Assembly (NCBI GenBank): GCA_023374045.1
Contig: CM041778.1
Location: 286,417,533 to 286,481,532, forward strand
Direction: 5' to 3'
DNA: 64,000 bases
Origin: Limonium bicolor
Lineage: Eukaryota > Streptophyta > Magnoliopsida > Caryophyllales > Plumbaginaceae
Shown here: one piece after another, positions 11,329 through 21,865 of the stretch
How the letters are laid out: each line of letters starts with the position of its first letter
Position numbering within the stretch: the stretch's first letter is position 1
Notes under the pieces: model-generated
Seen by the model: the letters and a program-made list of their open reading frames with translations, nothing else
Told to the model about the DNA's origin: nothing
The model's database searches: none
Position numbers and translations under genes: made by a program

Positions 11329-12089
11329 CTTAATATGTTCTAGGTGTAAGCTTTTAGGTGAATCAAAGTTTCCTGACATTTTAATTTGGGTTTATGTAAG
11401 TTTCTGCCCTAAAACTTGTTGGCTAAGTTTTGTGATTATTTTGAGTTCAAATTCAGTCGCTGACGTGCTTTGAATCTTTCAGTCTTTTAGGGTACACGTA
11501 CATAAAATTTGATCTGAAAACAACATCGGGGAACTGTTTAAACACCGTCACCTGAGGGTAGTCCGCACCCACAAAAGCAACGTCCGGGGTCACGAACACT
11601 ATGCTATTAAAATTATTATTTTTTGCAAATTTGAGTATGCTATTAAATTTGATACATTATGGTCCGTGGTCACGGACATTAAAAAAATTTGACCTGATTT
11701 GGCCCCCGAAACCCTAGTCTAGGTAATTTCATTTTCACTTATAATTTTAGTAAAAAAATGTCAAAAACATAAAAATACAAAAATACAAATACTTGCACAC
11801 TTAGGTTAATTCAACTTTATAATAAGCCTTTCATGACATAAGTAAAGGAAAAATGACTTCGAAAGCTATATACCAAACCCCCAAACCTGAACTCTAACCA
11901 TTCCTAGTTTACCGTAGGTTAGAATTAGGTGGCGACTCATTATAGGTTCCAATGGGCTAACCTTAGGTTATAAAAACTTTTGTTTTATAACATAGTTTAT
12001 AGAATTAGGTTATAAGCGGTCCCAGAACCTGAATAGATCCTAATCAACCTGATCACCATAGGATAAGGTTTAAAAAACCCAAGCTCACA
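11329..12089 (+). mobile_element. Degraded LTR fragment related to the solo LTR at 27677
   Basis: It follows the second half of the solo LTR at 27677-29462. Shared landmarks are CATAAAATTTGA-CT, GTCCGTGG-CACGGAC, the GACCT-ATT...CCTAGT block, TTAGGTGGC-ACTC and the terminal AAGCTCACA (12081-12089). The first half is missing and it abuts the end of LTR 7340-11328. The 3' end is joined to a truncated TRIM-like element. Confidence 0.65.
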
Positions 12090-12422
12090 ATGATGTGGAA
12101 TGGGGTTAATACAAACTCCCTCACTCAAAGAACACGACGTCTTCATCGCATGCCCAATGTCTAAGTCCTAAGGACCTCCTTGGTAGGTGCCGAGTAGTCC
12201 ATCTGGACACGGTCATGAGTCATCTCTAGTACCATTTGTAACATCTCATATGGGTAACTGTCCAACAACCTAGTTCACAGGTCGTTTGGACTTGAAAACT
12301 AGCCCCTTTTAAGCCCTTTATCCTCACTTGGGCCTAAAAGTGGAAAGTCTTATTATTGTAGTCAACCCAATAAACCAATAACTTTACTACTTATATCCCG
12401 ATGTAGGATGAAGTATCAGACA
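12090..12422 (-). mobile_element. TRIM-like mini LTR element, minus strand, truncated
   Basis: Read on the minus strand, an LTR of about 186 bp (12422 to 12237) runs from TGTCTGATAC to GAGATGTTACA. It is followed by a degraded primer-binding site (TGGTACTAGAG) and about 100 bp of internal DNA. A purine run (GAGTGAGGGAG) follows, then the first ~25 bp of a second LTR, cut off at the junction with the LTR fragment ending at 12089. It is far too small to encode protein. Confidence 0.6.
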
Positions 12423-12493
12423 ATGGCACAATGGTGAAGGGTATGAAGAAGATACCAGAGATGAATGATTCAAGGCTAATTATATACATTTTA

Positions 12494-12933
12494 TGTGAAA
12501 CCCCTATCTCATATCAGGATATGAGTAGTAAAGTTATTGGCTTATGAAGATACATATGGGTTGACTACAACAACAACGCCTTCCACCTTTAGGCCCAAGT
12601 GAGAATAAAGGGCTTAAGGTGGCTAGTTTTCAAGTCTGGATGACTTAGGGGCTAGGTTGTTGGACTGTTAACCAAACGAGGTGTTACAAATGGTATTAGA
12701 GTTGGCATAAGGATTTCGCGTTCTTTGAGTGAGGGAGTATGTAATACTCCATCCCACATCGGGATATGAGTACTAAAGTTATTGGTTTATAAGGATACAT
12801 ATGGGTTGATTAGAACAATAAGGCCTTCCACTTTTAGGCCCAAGTGAGGATAAAGGACTTAAAAGGGGCTATTTTTAAGCCCAAATGGCTTGAGAAATAA
12901 GTTGTTGAACAGTTACCCATATGGGATGTTACA
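12494..12933 (+). mobile_element. TRIM-like mini LTR element, two ~195 bp LTRs
   Basis: LTR copies lie at 12494-12688 and 12740-12933. They start TGTGAAAC and TGTAATAC and end GGTGTTACA and GATGTTACA. The 51 bp between them begins with a primer-binding-like TGGTATTAGAG and ends with a purine run GAGTGAGGGAG. This is the architecture of terminal-repeat retrotransposons in miniature (TRIM). Flanking 5 bp do not match, so the target duplication has decayed or the ends were rearranged. Confidence 0.65.
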
Positions 12934-13135
12934 GTACTAGCCTAAAACAATGTGGTGGCCGAAGTTCACAGGGTACTCACCATTATTGATACATACCAAG
13001 CACGATAATATACCACATGCATAAGGGCAAGTGAGATCTTACCAAATCAGTATTACATCCAAGAAGAAGAGTCAATGAAGATAATTGTAGTCTAAAACTG
13101 ATCTTAAAGATTATAGTGACTGGTGCCTGGTAGAG
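12934..13135. other. Short unassigned spacer
   Basis: I see no similarity to neighbouring repeats and no coding frame. It separates the TRIM-like element from the truncated internal region that begins near 13136. Confidence 0.4.
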
Positions 13136-13145
13136 GTACCATCAG

Positions 13146-13423
13146 GCATCGGACAGCCCCAGCGCCATTTCTATTATAAGCGTTGTGGGAAGGACCGTCC
13201 TGGGGTCGACTGCAATGGCAGCAAAGTTGAGTGTCGGTGCTGGAAGAAAGAGGGCCACCGGGAGTTCGAGTGCTGGATGAACCCTGAGAGCCGTAATTAC
13301 AGGCCACCAAGGAATACTCAGAACACCTCAGCTGGAGGATCTGGAGTACCACGAGGCGGTCAGGATGGCCAGACATATACTGATGCTGGAGCCCTGAAAG
13401 GCAAGGGAGTAGATAGGGCATGA
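13146..13423 (+). pseudogene. gag 3' exon, degraded copy (zinc-knuckle region)
   Basis: This is the counterpart of gag exon 4 at 22993-23270 and is preceded by the same CATCAG acceptor. The frame remains open to TGA at 13421-13423. Two zinc-knuckle cysteines are lost compared with copy 2: a TGT-to-TAT change makes Tyr in the first knuckle and a TGC-to-TGG change makes Trp in the second. The upstream exons are absent, so the copy cannot make gag. Confidence 0.8.
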
Positions 13424-15650
13424 GTACCCGGAACTCCATGAGACCGCTGGTGGAAGACTTTTGCTTACCTTGTTATGTACTTACCTTGGATGTTAGAGAG
13501 CTATGTTATAAGTATGTGGGGGTGTGTCATTGACCACTCGCCTTTGGTGCATGACTTTTGAGACTAGTTATGTGGACTCGATGCGAGTAACCTTGAAAAC
13601 CTTGACGGATTATATATATGAACAGGATGTTAAAGCTTACATTATCATGTAGCCTACACTGAACGACGCAGAGTCAATGAGACCAGTAATTACTGAACCT
13701 AAATTTCTACCTGCATGGCGCACTTGCTATTGCAAGCGCTATGACAAGTAAACCACTGAAATTTCCATCTGCCTTGCGCACTTGCTACAGCAAGTGCAGC
13801 AACAGCAACTGCAACTACTACTTTTTAGTCTTTTATTATATATATATATATATATATAAAATGTTTTTCAAACTTTTTCATACAAACCTTAAGATTAGAA
13901 ACCTATGCAACCTTGGGAAGACCGTTAGTCCGACCACTGCAACTGGAGAAATTATACAGCCATTGTGAATGTAAACCACACCAGTTTAATTGTCCGAGAA
14001 TTTTTCAGACAGGGCTTATTAGCCAAATACCATCAGTGTATACCTGCATTTAATGCTAATCACTAATAGTGATGAATGTTTAGTCCTTATGTACAAGCGT
14101 ACCCTTTGTAGATGCACCACCGTCAGTGAGGATGGTTAGGAAGGAAGAGCCGAGTTGCTCAAGCTATTATGCAATCTACAATACATCCAATTAAACGGGT
14201 GAGGGAACGAATATGAACTATGGATGAGTTATGATCATGATAAACAGGGAGAAAAGGAATATGTGTGCACTCAATGAGATCCAATTAGGAGAACCAAGTT
14301 TGCTAAATATAGCACGAATTTTACTTACACCGAGCTGAATAACGCCGGCTTATGACATGAATTACTACTGATGCCACTTGGGCAATTACACTTACAACAA
14401 GATAACCGAAAAAAAAGGAGGATATCAATCAAAGGGAGATTGACAACAGAATACTTCACAATACCCGTGTGACAGACATTACCAGTTTACTAAACGAGAC
14501 ATGGGACGACCGCACTCCGATAGGAGAATGTGGGCCTGACGGACTTATTTATGAGTTAGTCGGGTAAGTAGTAATGTATCAGTACAGTACCCCATGCAAG
14601 TAGACAAGTAGTGTTAGGAACACGAGAAGTAGTCAACTCCATACTAAGGATAGTGATGCAGATTACCTCGAAGATGGACGAGAAGAGCCGCAGTTAAACC
14701 AACGGGCTAGAGAAATCAAGAACCTTCAACACACAGAGCAGTAGACAGTATACAGTGAAGACAAGGAAACCTATCAAGGATAGGAAAACGAAGGAAAGAA
14801 ACAATGAAAACCCATTATGGATGAGTAATATGTAGAATCCTCATAAGGATCGAGCAAATGTTTGCAATCCAGAGGAAATCTACCAGTTGATGTGGACAGA
14901 AACGCGTGACTACGCAATGATGAGAGACAAAGCTAATATATTAGCAGATACCTTAAGCAAGGAACAGTGGACTTGGAATGTACCACTCACATGATAATTT
15001 GCTCATCTTATCTGTTTGACTCATTAGATATTAGCTGCTAAGCGTTTACGCCTCTGCACTCTGTAGGACTGAGTGTTTTGGTATTGCACTTGTGCAGTTA
15101 TTAATCTAGTGGGAATATGTGAAGATGTAATGGATATCAACACGAGTGTGTATCAAAGAACTACAACTATGTGTTACTCCAGAACAAGACCACCAGGAGA
15201 CACGGATGACAAGCTTTATCTCCATGGACATGTAGGCTGGTACGTCTTAGTATTACAAAGACAAGTGCAAAGAGCACTAAGTACTAACAATAGCCGATGT
15301 CTTATTACACCTCAAGCTGAATATCGTTGAGAGAAGACACACACATGTATGCTAGTGATCCAATGAGAGGATACACAGCAGTGAAAAAAGAAAAAGAGGC
15401 AAACTAAGCCTATGTTCATGGGTCTGCACCTCAATACGGAGCGAGTGGGCCCATAAGAACGAACTTTGGAGAGAGCACAAATAGTTCCATGCCTCACCCT
15501 TTATATATTGTGGAGCCCAGAAGGGCTAGAGTCATACCCGTCTCTCTGATATGAGGATAATCCACGAGTTGGAGAACTCTTTGAGAGCCAAGTATCCAGC
15601 GCTCCTTGTTGAGCGGCTGTTGTATACTTGTGGGGTACGGGGGCGTAACC

Positions 15651-15669
15651 CTTTTTAAGGGGGGTAGAG
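15651..15669 (+). promoter_or_regulatory. Second polypurine-like motif, copy 1
   Basis: CTTTTTAAGGGGGGTAGAG differs from the terminal tract at 16236-16255 only at its edges and lies about 600 bp before the LTR. The equivalent site in copy 2 is at 25490-25508. It could be a second plus-strand primer or a relic of an earlier LTR junction. Confidence 0.5.
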
Positions 15670-16235
15670 CCTCTTGGCTGTGCACATGTGTGCACTAAGT
15701 TTTGTTTATTTTGTATGCATGGCATACAGTGAATTGGTGGTGTGCGGGGCATACGAGGTTTTGTTGGTTATGTTTGGTACGCGGGGCGTACGTTGTTGGT
15801 TTGTTTGTGTGTAATGTGCACTTGTATGTATGTATCTTATGAGATACCTGTTTGAATGTTGTATTTACACCCATGTGTGTAGTACTTTTCTTATGCTACT
15901 TGTGATATATATTTTTTTATTGCTTTGTAGAATGATTACATATGGTATCGCTTAGATACGAAATGAATCATTTGAGATGGAATGTGGAACGATGGTATGT
16001 TGTGGACACCTTGGGGAGGTTGTCAGGGTTTGTAGAACTGATAGAAAATAATGGTGCTGATGGATCACCTATATCCATATATGATTGCACTAACGCCACA
16101 AAGTGATGGCTATTTTCTGTATAAGCACAATACGATGTGTGTAAATGATATATCACATAGATATACATTATGGGAATAATGGGTAGTTATATATTTATAT
16201 ACTTACCTATTTGATTAAGCGACTTCGGGACGAAG

Positions 16236-16255
16236 TCTTTTTAAGGGGGGTAGAT
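16236..16255 (+). promoter_or_regulatory. Polypurine tract before LTR 16256
   Basis: TCTTTTTAAGGGGGGTAGAT abuts the LTR start TGAAATACCCC. It matches the tracts before 7340 and 26097. Confidence 0.85.
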
Positions 16256-16872
16256 TGAAATACCCCAAACTAATAAAACATGGATTAAACATCTAATCAC
16301 ATTAATTAAGGCCTAAACATGCCTTAAAAGTCAACTGAGAACAATAGTGGTCAACACAAAGCAAGATATTGCACCCTTTGACTGTTTAGGGTAAATAAAT
16401 ACCCAAATGAACTACTTAGGACCTGAAATTTTGTCCTCAGCTTATTAACACATTACTAAGCATATTACAATTGTTGGACAACACTCCAACACAAAGAACA
16501 AGCATTTACATGCTTCAAGGTCAAGTAGGGCAAAAACGTGCTCTAAGAAAACCTTAAAGGTCTAATGACCTCTAAATGATATAAAATTGGATTACATGAT
16601 CAAATATCATGTAAGGAACACATCAAAACTGTTCTCAAAGAAAACCAAGCTCAGAAACACCTTGCGACACAAAATGTGCACTAAAACACCTTAAAGCACG
16701 TTTTTGTGTAATTGCCTTCTAAATTGGTTTTTAATGGGCTTAAAGGTTATAATTACCTTTAAATATGCTAATATATCATATTATATCATATTAGGAATTT
16801 AATTCCAGAAGTTTACAATTTTTACAAATTTTATATTAAAATATTAATAAAACCCAAAAAGGGGGCCCGTTT

Positions 16873-16916
16873 GAGTCAACATTGACTAAGAATGGTCAAG
16901 AGGTCAAAGTTGACCC
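16873..16916 (+). promoter_or_regulatory. Clustered W-box-like TTGAC elements
   Basis: Five TTGAC/GTCAA cores occur in 44 bp in both orientations, and more lie upstream (near 16313, 16344 and 16376). The cluster is kept in LTR 2 (about 26696-26738). TTGAC(C/T) is the core bound by WRKY factors in plants. Stress-linked control of this LTR is inference. Confidence 0.45.
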
Positions 16917-17319
16917 CTTGGACCCCATGGAGTCGGCAGTCACAAGCAGGGGGAGCCTAAATTCGTCACTTTCAAACACAAGGGACAAGCTCCAACACCA
17001 TTCCATAAATTAAGGGAACTACTTTTACCTTTATAATACAATAATCTAAATATCACACTTTTGGCTCCTTGATTGACTAAGTCTCCAAAAAAACGTGTGA
17101 GAGGCTCTTTTTCCCCTCCAATAACCGATGCCAATCATCCATGGTGACTCATCAAACACTAAATTCATTAAACAAGTCAGAAATGTGTTTTAAGGCAAAT
17201 TTGACCTATTCTCTCATTTGCCTTGCTTCCCAGCTGACACAAGGCCTCCTCAACCTCTCTTTTGCTTCTCTAAACCGTGGCTATCACACCAAATACAGAG
17301 GAGAATAACAATTGACATG

Positions 17320-17965
17320 GGTAAGCTTATTAAGCCATTTTATGTTCATTTTCTTCACAATTCTTTCCTCTTTCGATGGATCTAAGCATCAACCATTTCC
17401 ATCCATGGATCTAGGTTGTTTTGGAGGTTAAATGGAGAGCAAATCTCGGCTGTAACAAGGGAAGAAGGTGGAGAAATCTAATCTTGTTCTTAAGGTATAA
17501 AAATGTGCTTTAAGCACTTATCTTGTGATTCCTTTCAAATCCGGTTGTAATCTTTGTTTCCTAGCCTTATAATCTTCTTGTTAACATACTTATTCAGTTG
17601 GTATATCAAGAGCTTCAAGGTATAGCCAGATCCAAGCCAAAAACACCATTTTAGGCATTTTAAACAAGGTAAAAATTAGCCATCTTCTAATCTGAGTTAT
17701 ACCGGTTTTAAGACTTGATTTAGTAGCTCTTTTGATGCTCTTTTCTTACTGTAAAAACAGGCTGAGGAGTACTTGTTCTTGCCTTGTTGTTCTAAGGTAA
17801 ATCTTACCTAGAAATATACATTAAAGCACTTCTTATGGTTAGATCTTGCTTGGAGACTAACCATGCCTTAATTGCTGTTTGAAAACATGTAAAAGGAGCT
17901 GTGGAAAAATTATCCTAAGCTGGCCGTGGCCAAACAAGGCTTTAACTTGGCAAAAACAAGGTATA
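17320..17965 (+). promoter_or_regulatory. Run of 5' splice-donor-like sites in the LTR leader
   Basis: Donor-like junctions lie after 17320 (ATGG|GTAAGC), 17494 (TAAG|GTATAA), 17619 (CAAG|GTATAG), 17668 (CAAG|GTAAAA), 17796 (TAAG|GTAAAT) and 17960 (CAAG|GTATAA). The first four sites recur in the diverged LTR at 62714-64000 (near 63618, 63795, 63919 and 63970). Use as splice sites is not shown by sequence alone. Confidence 0.45.
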
Positions 17966-18489
17966 AATCACTTAAACCTACACTTGGTATATTAATATGT
18001 GTTTATACATATGTATATGTATATGCCGTGAGTGAACATGGTTAATAAGGTCTTATTTTGACCTTAGGTGATTAAGGAATGGTTTAGTAAATTTTATAAC
18101 TAATTAATTAGCATAATTGTCAAATTTAAGACATTATGTGGAAAATTGGTAAATATTGAAAAGATGTGGTAAGGGCCAAGAGTTTAATGCATTTTTGGGC
18201 ATTTATGTGTAATTTATTTTATAAGCTAATGTTTGTAATAAGGCCATGTACTTTAGGCCATTTTACTTATGCATTTATAAGGTTTTATTTAAGTTTAGGT
18301 GGTATATATGCATTACCGCATATTATAAGGGGTTAAAGTATAATTAAATTAAATTTGGGGGCTATATATTAATAAAGCCGAAAATTAGAGGTTTAAATGA
18401 GTTTAAATAAAAATTATAAGATTTTATAAAGTTTTGGGGTTAAATGCTAATTTCTGAAAATAAGGGTACAAACCACAATATATGGTTAT

Positions 18490-19830
18490 TGATGGTCAAG
18501 GAAATATTAAGGTGGTCAACCTTGACCATATGGTAGGTTTTGACCAAATTAAATAAGTTAGATAACTTATTTAAGGTTTTATTATAAGATAAGTATTTAA
18601 TTGTAACAATATTATAACATATGTGGTAAATATGTTATTACCGAAAATAAAGGGTGTATAATGGTATTATAAACACCCATGGGCTATTAGGAATTTTTAG
18701 GAATTTATTTGGTTGATTTTGGAATTAAAATAAACTATATATGTATAATATATAGTTATTATGTCATTATGACACTATGGAATAAAAGATGGGGTGGAAA
18801 TGTAATATACCGAAAGTATATGGTTAGTAAGGGTAATTATAACCCTTTGGTGAAATTTGGTGATTTTTAGAATTATATAAGAGTATTTATTAAGATATGT
18901 GTATAATATATAGTTTTAATGGTATTATAAAACTATATGTTATAAATTGGGCCAAATGGAAATTATAGAAACTTGGTGGGTCTGTTCGGAAATTTTACAA
19001 AAAAAAAACCATAGGTTATGCCATTTTATAAGTTAAAAATGTTATATTATATGATATATATAACATGGTATAAATAATGGGGTGATTTTGTAAGTAAAGG
19101 AAACTATGGTATATGAAAAAGAATAAGGTTTTGATATGGTGCCCATGCGGCAATATTAAATAGTTTTGTATAAAAACTATAGGTTATAAATTAAAGGAAA
19201 TAAAAATATCATATTATATGATATTAGTATATGGTATAACATCACATAATGTTATGTGGTCAAAATGAAATTAAAATAAATATAAGGGTTGTACCGAATT
19301 ATTAGGGTTAGAAATATGAATTTTAGACTATGGTCTACAATGTTATAAATGTTATAACAATTATATGGTTTAAGGGGAATTAATAAGTAAGGATATTCAC
19401 ATTAACTAATGTGACAATCTATAAATAAATAAGATTTATAAACTAAGGTATTTATTGGATAAACCTTAGGAGTTGTATATATACAACATAAATTGTTACA
19501 TAATATTAGGATAATAATCTTAATATAAGTTGTATAATATAATACGACTAATGGGAAAAATCATCTAATATAAGATGATAAAATGTAACATATAATATAA
19601 GAGTTTTATAACTCATGGAACTTACCTATGTGGTAAATATATACATATACAAGAATAATGTATATAAGGATGGATATATATTATGGTTGGAAACCATATA
19701 ATATAATGGTGGTGGTTATTCCAAAAAAAATATTTACAAAATATATGTTATGAGTTTTTGAATGCAAATATAATTTGCTAAGATAATGGATTATATAATA
19801 CAATGTATTATAAGGATGGTGGGAAAAATA
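18490..19830 (+). repeat. Field of consecutive short perfect inverted repeats
   Basis: Hairpins with 5-11 bp arms and 0-13 base loops follow one another about every 40-80 bp. Checked examples (start-end): 18551-18572, 18733-18757, 18908-18938, 19205-19225, 19243-19258, 19398-19413, 19472-19487 (a 16 bp perfect palindrome), 19560-19579, 19601-19614, 19764-19778 and 19795-19811. The field is repeated in LTR 2 (about 30120-31440). Confidence 0.8.
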
Positions 19831-21636
19831 ATACAAATAACATAGTCATGCATGCATACATGCAACTATAGGTTATATACCTAAGTTTAATGGTGGATGA
19901 GATTAAAGAAATATAATGAACTAAACTTAACAGTCGAAACATTTTGACATACGAGTTTTAGTAACAAAACCGACCGGTTTAGAGAAACCCGTACAAATAA
20001 CTGTAGAAATCCGGGGATGAACTGTCGGGGTTACTTGTTATTCGGAAATACCGGATGTAGTTAGTCATGGAGACTGACTTATAGTTTATTACCGTTTAGA
20101 TCATACTTCAGACGAGGACGCTTGACGAGCTAGTGGTCTACACTGCGCATCCTAGGTCTTGGTGAACGGTATGTAAAGGGGTTTGATCCGGGTTGTCCTA
20201 AGGATTTCCTTGGGCTCGGATTGGGTTGATATCACTTGTGTGTTAAGTGTTTTGGATACATGTATGTGATGTGTGTTACTGCATTAATTATTTATGCACG
20301 TGCGTCCTACGGGACTAACACTACGTCGACTATAGATCGACTTATATAAACATACATATACGTTGTTGTGATGACAAGACGGTTACTTGATATAATACCA
20401 TAGTATTAATATTAAGTATATGGCAACCTAAGTAAAACACTTAGGAACGAGTCACGACATTGTCGGTCTCTAGAGCATGGATCTCAAACATGAATATAAC
20501 CTAGATTACTTCTAGGTATGCGTGAGACCCATTGGGTAGCTAACTAATAAATATTCTCCATAAGACTAAGAGCATATCTTAAACATTATGAGAGAGAGAT
20601 GGTATGAGTTGAGGTAAGGAATCCCGGTAGTTTACGAACTACTTGGTTGCGCATTTGTGATCACTGAGGGGTACCCGATCGGGTTCCGCTCCAGGTTTAT
20701 ACCCAACGAGTCCTATTTGGATCGTGGGTCAGGTAGCTACTGCTTTTATATGGACGTCTTACGAGACAAAAGAGAATAGTCAGGGCCTCCGGACCTCTGG
20801 CGAAATGAGCACCTTTGAGTGTACGGGAGGACTACTGTCCATGGTGAGGTTATCGGGTTGTCTTAACATGACGCCCAACTGGTATAAATTAAACATGGTT
20901 GGATGGGGCCTTAAAGGTCAAGGTAAATTAACTATGGAAACTGTACGCTACGGCGATTGTACATTGTACATTATACTGCTATTAGTTCGATACGTTCGAT
21001 ATACAATTGTTGTTTGTAATATTAAATGAATGTTTGGATTGGATGGATGGTTAAGTGTTTATAAATATTTGGATGGACGGTTATGTATATTATACATGTA
21101 TATTACAGTATTGATTATAACTGTAAAATGGTAAAGCATGAAACCAATCTAATAATAAGATGGTTAAAATGACTAAGTGACCATTAGGGTCCAGGCCCGG
21201 CATACTCAGCGTCTATCGCTGATACTACACCATTATGCAGTTTGTTGATTATTGTCGAAGCCGAAGTGCGGGAACAGGGTAATTAGAGTTTATTTTGATT
21301 ACCGCACAGGGAGTTTGTTTGTATAGCAATGAAGATGGTGAATTGTATTATGGTAAGGTTATGTATATTTGGGATTTGGGTAGACGCTCACTTGTCGACG
21401 TTTATGGTTTATGAACTTAGTATGATGTATAGGAGTTTTCTCGTTATCACGGCGGTTAGTAGTTTGTTTATGTTGGAAGTTGGATAGAGTTTGGCTTTGT
21501 TACTTGCATGGGCGAGTAATGGCTGGTGACACCCGAGTGAGTAGTGTTGTTATTATTTATTCTTCCGCTGTAAGACGTTTTATTTATTGCTACGTGAGAG
21601 ATTATTACGTGATTATGGAGAGGGGTGTTACAAAAG

Positions 21637-21648
21637 TGGTATCAGAGC
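21637..21648 (+). promoter_or_regulatory. Primer-binding site (initiator tRNA-Met type)
   Basis: TGGTATCAGAGC lies four bases after the LTR end. This is the standard plant Ty3/gypsy complement to the tRNA-Met 3' end and sets the end of LTR 1 at 21632. Confidence 0.9.
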
Positions 21649-21865
21649 GGAGTACCACTCTGATGACGAGAAAATAGGTTAAGACAGTGAGCTTAGGACT
21701 TGGGAAAATTATGGGAAACGTTTGTGAGGTACGAGACGACTCGTCTTAAGAGATATTGTGTCTAGTAACGCAAATTGCGTGATAGATTAGCCTTAAAGGC
21801 AATTCAATATCTATTGGTTGTGTACGGTAAATTACCGAGTATTTATGTGGCATACTGTACTACAG

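Larger units (their letters stand above)
13136..16255 (+). mobile_element. Internal-region copy 1 of the gag-only LTR element, 5' truncated
   Basis: It aligns by eye, nearly base for base, with 22984-26096, from the intron-3 acceptor of gag to the polypurine tract. Differences are mostly substitutions, small indels and a variable (TA)n tract (13838-13858 here, shorter at 23681). It ends in the polypurine tract and runs into the LTR at 16256. That LTR also acts as the 5' LTR of the next copy. Confidence 0.9.
16256..21632 (+). mobile_element. 5.4 kb LTR shared by two internal regions (LTR 1)
   Basis: It begins TGAAATACCCCAAAC after a polypurine tract and ends GGGGTGTTACA, four bases before a primer-binding site, so it serves as 3' LTR of copy 1 and 5' LTR of copy 2. 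Its near-identical partner is 26097-33236. From the start, it holds a U3-like zone with several TTGAC/GTCAA elements (cluster 16873-16916), then a pyrimidine-rich leader (about 17210-17290). Next come at least six donor-like sites (17320 to 17961), a very AT-rich hairpin field (about 18490-19830), and a GC-richer distal part. No protein is encoded; the frame 20724-21029 lacks any recognisable domain. Confidence 0.92.

Noticed and set aside
12691..12706. TGGTATTAGAG as the primer site of a large retroelement
   Set aside because: It sits between two ~195 bp repeats with only 51 bp between them, so it belongs to a TRIM-like element.
18490..19830. Spaced short palindromes as a possible CRISPR array
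   Set aside because: The palindromes differ from one another and have no constant repeat or spacer length; the context is a plant LTR.
20724..21029. 101-codon frame in LTR 1
   Set aside because: It is broken in the otherwise near-identical LTR 2 region (about 32325-32600), so it is not under coding constraint.
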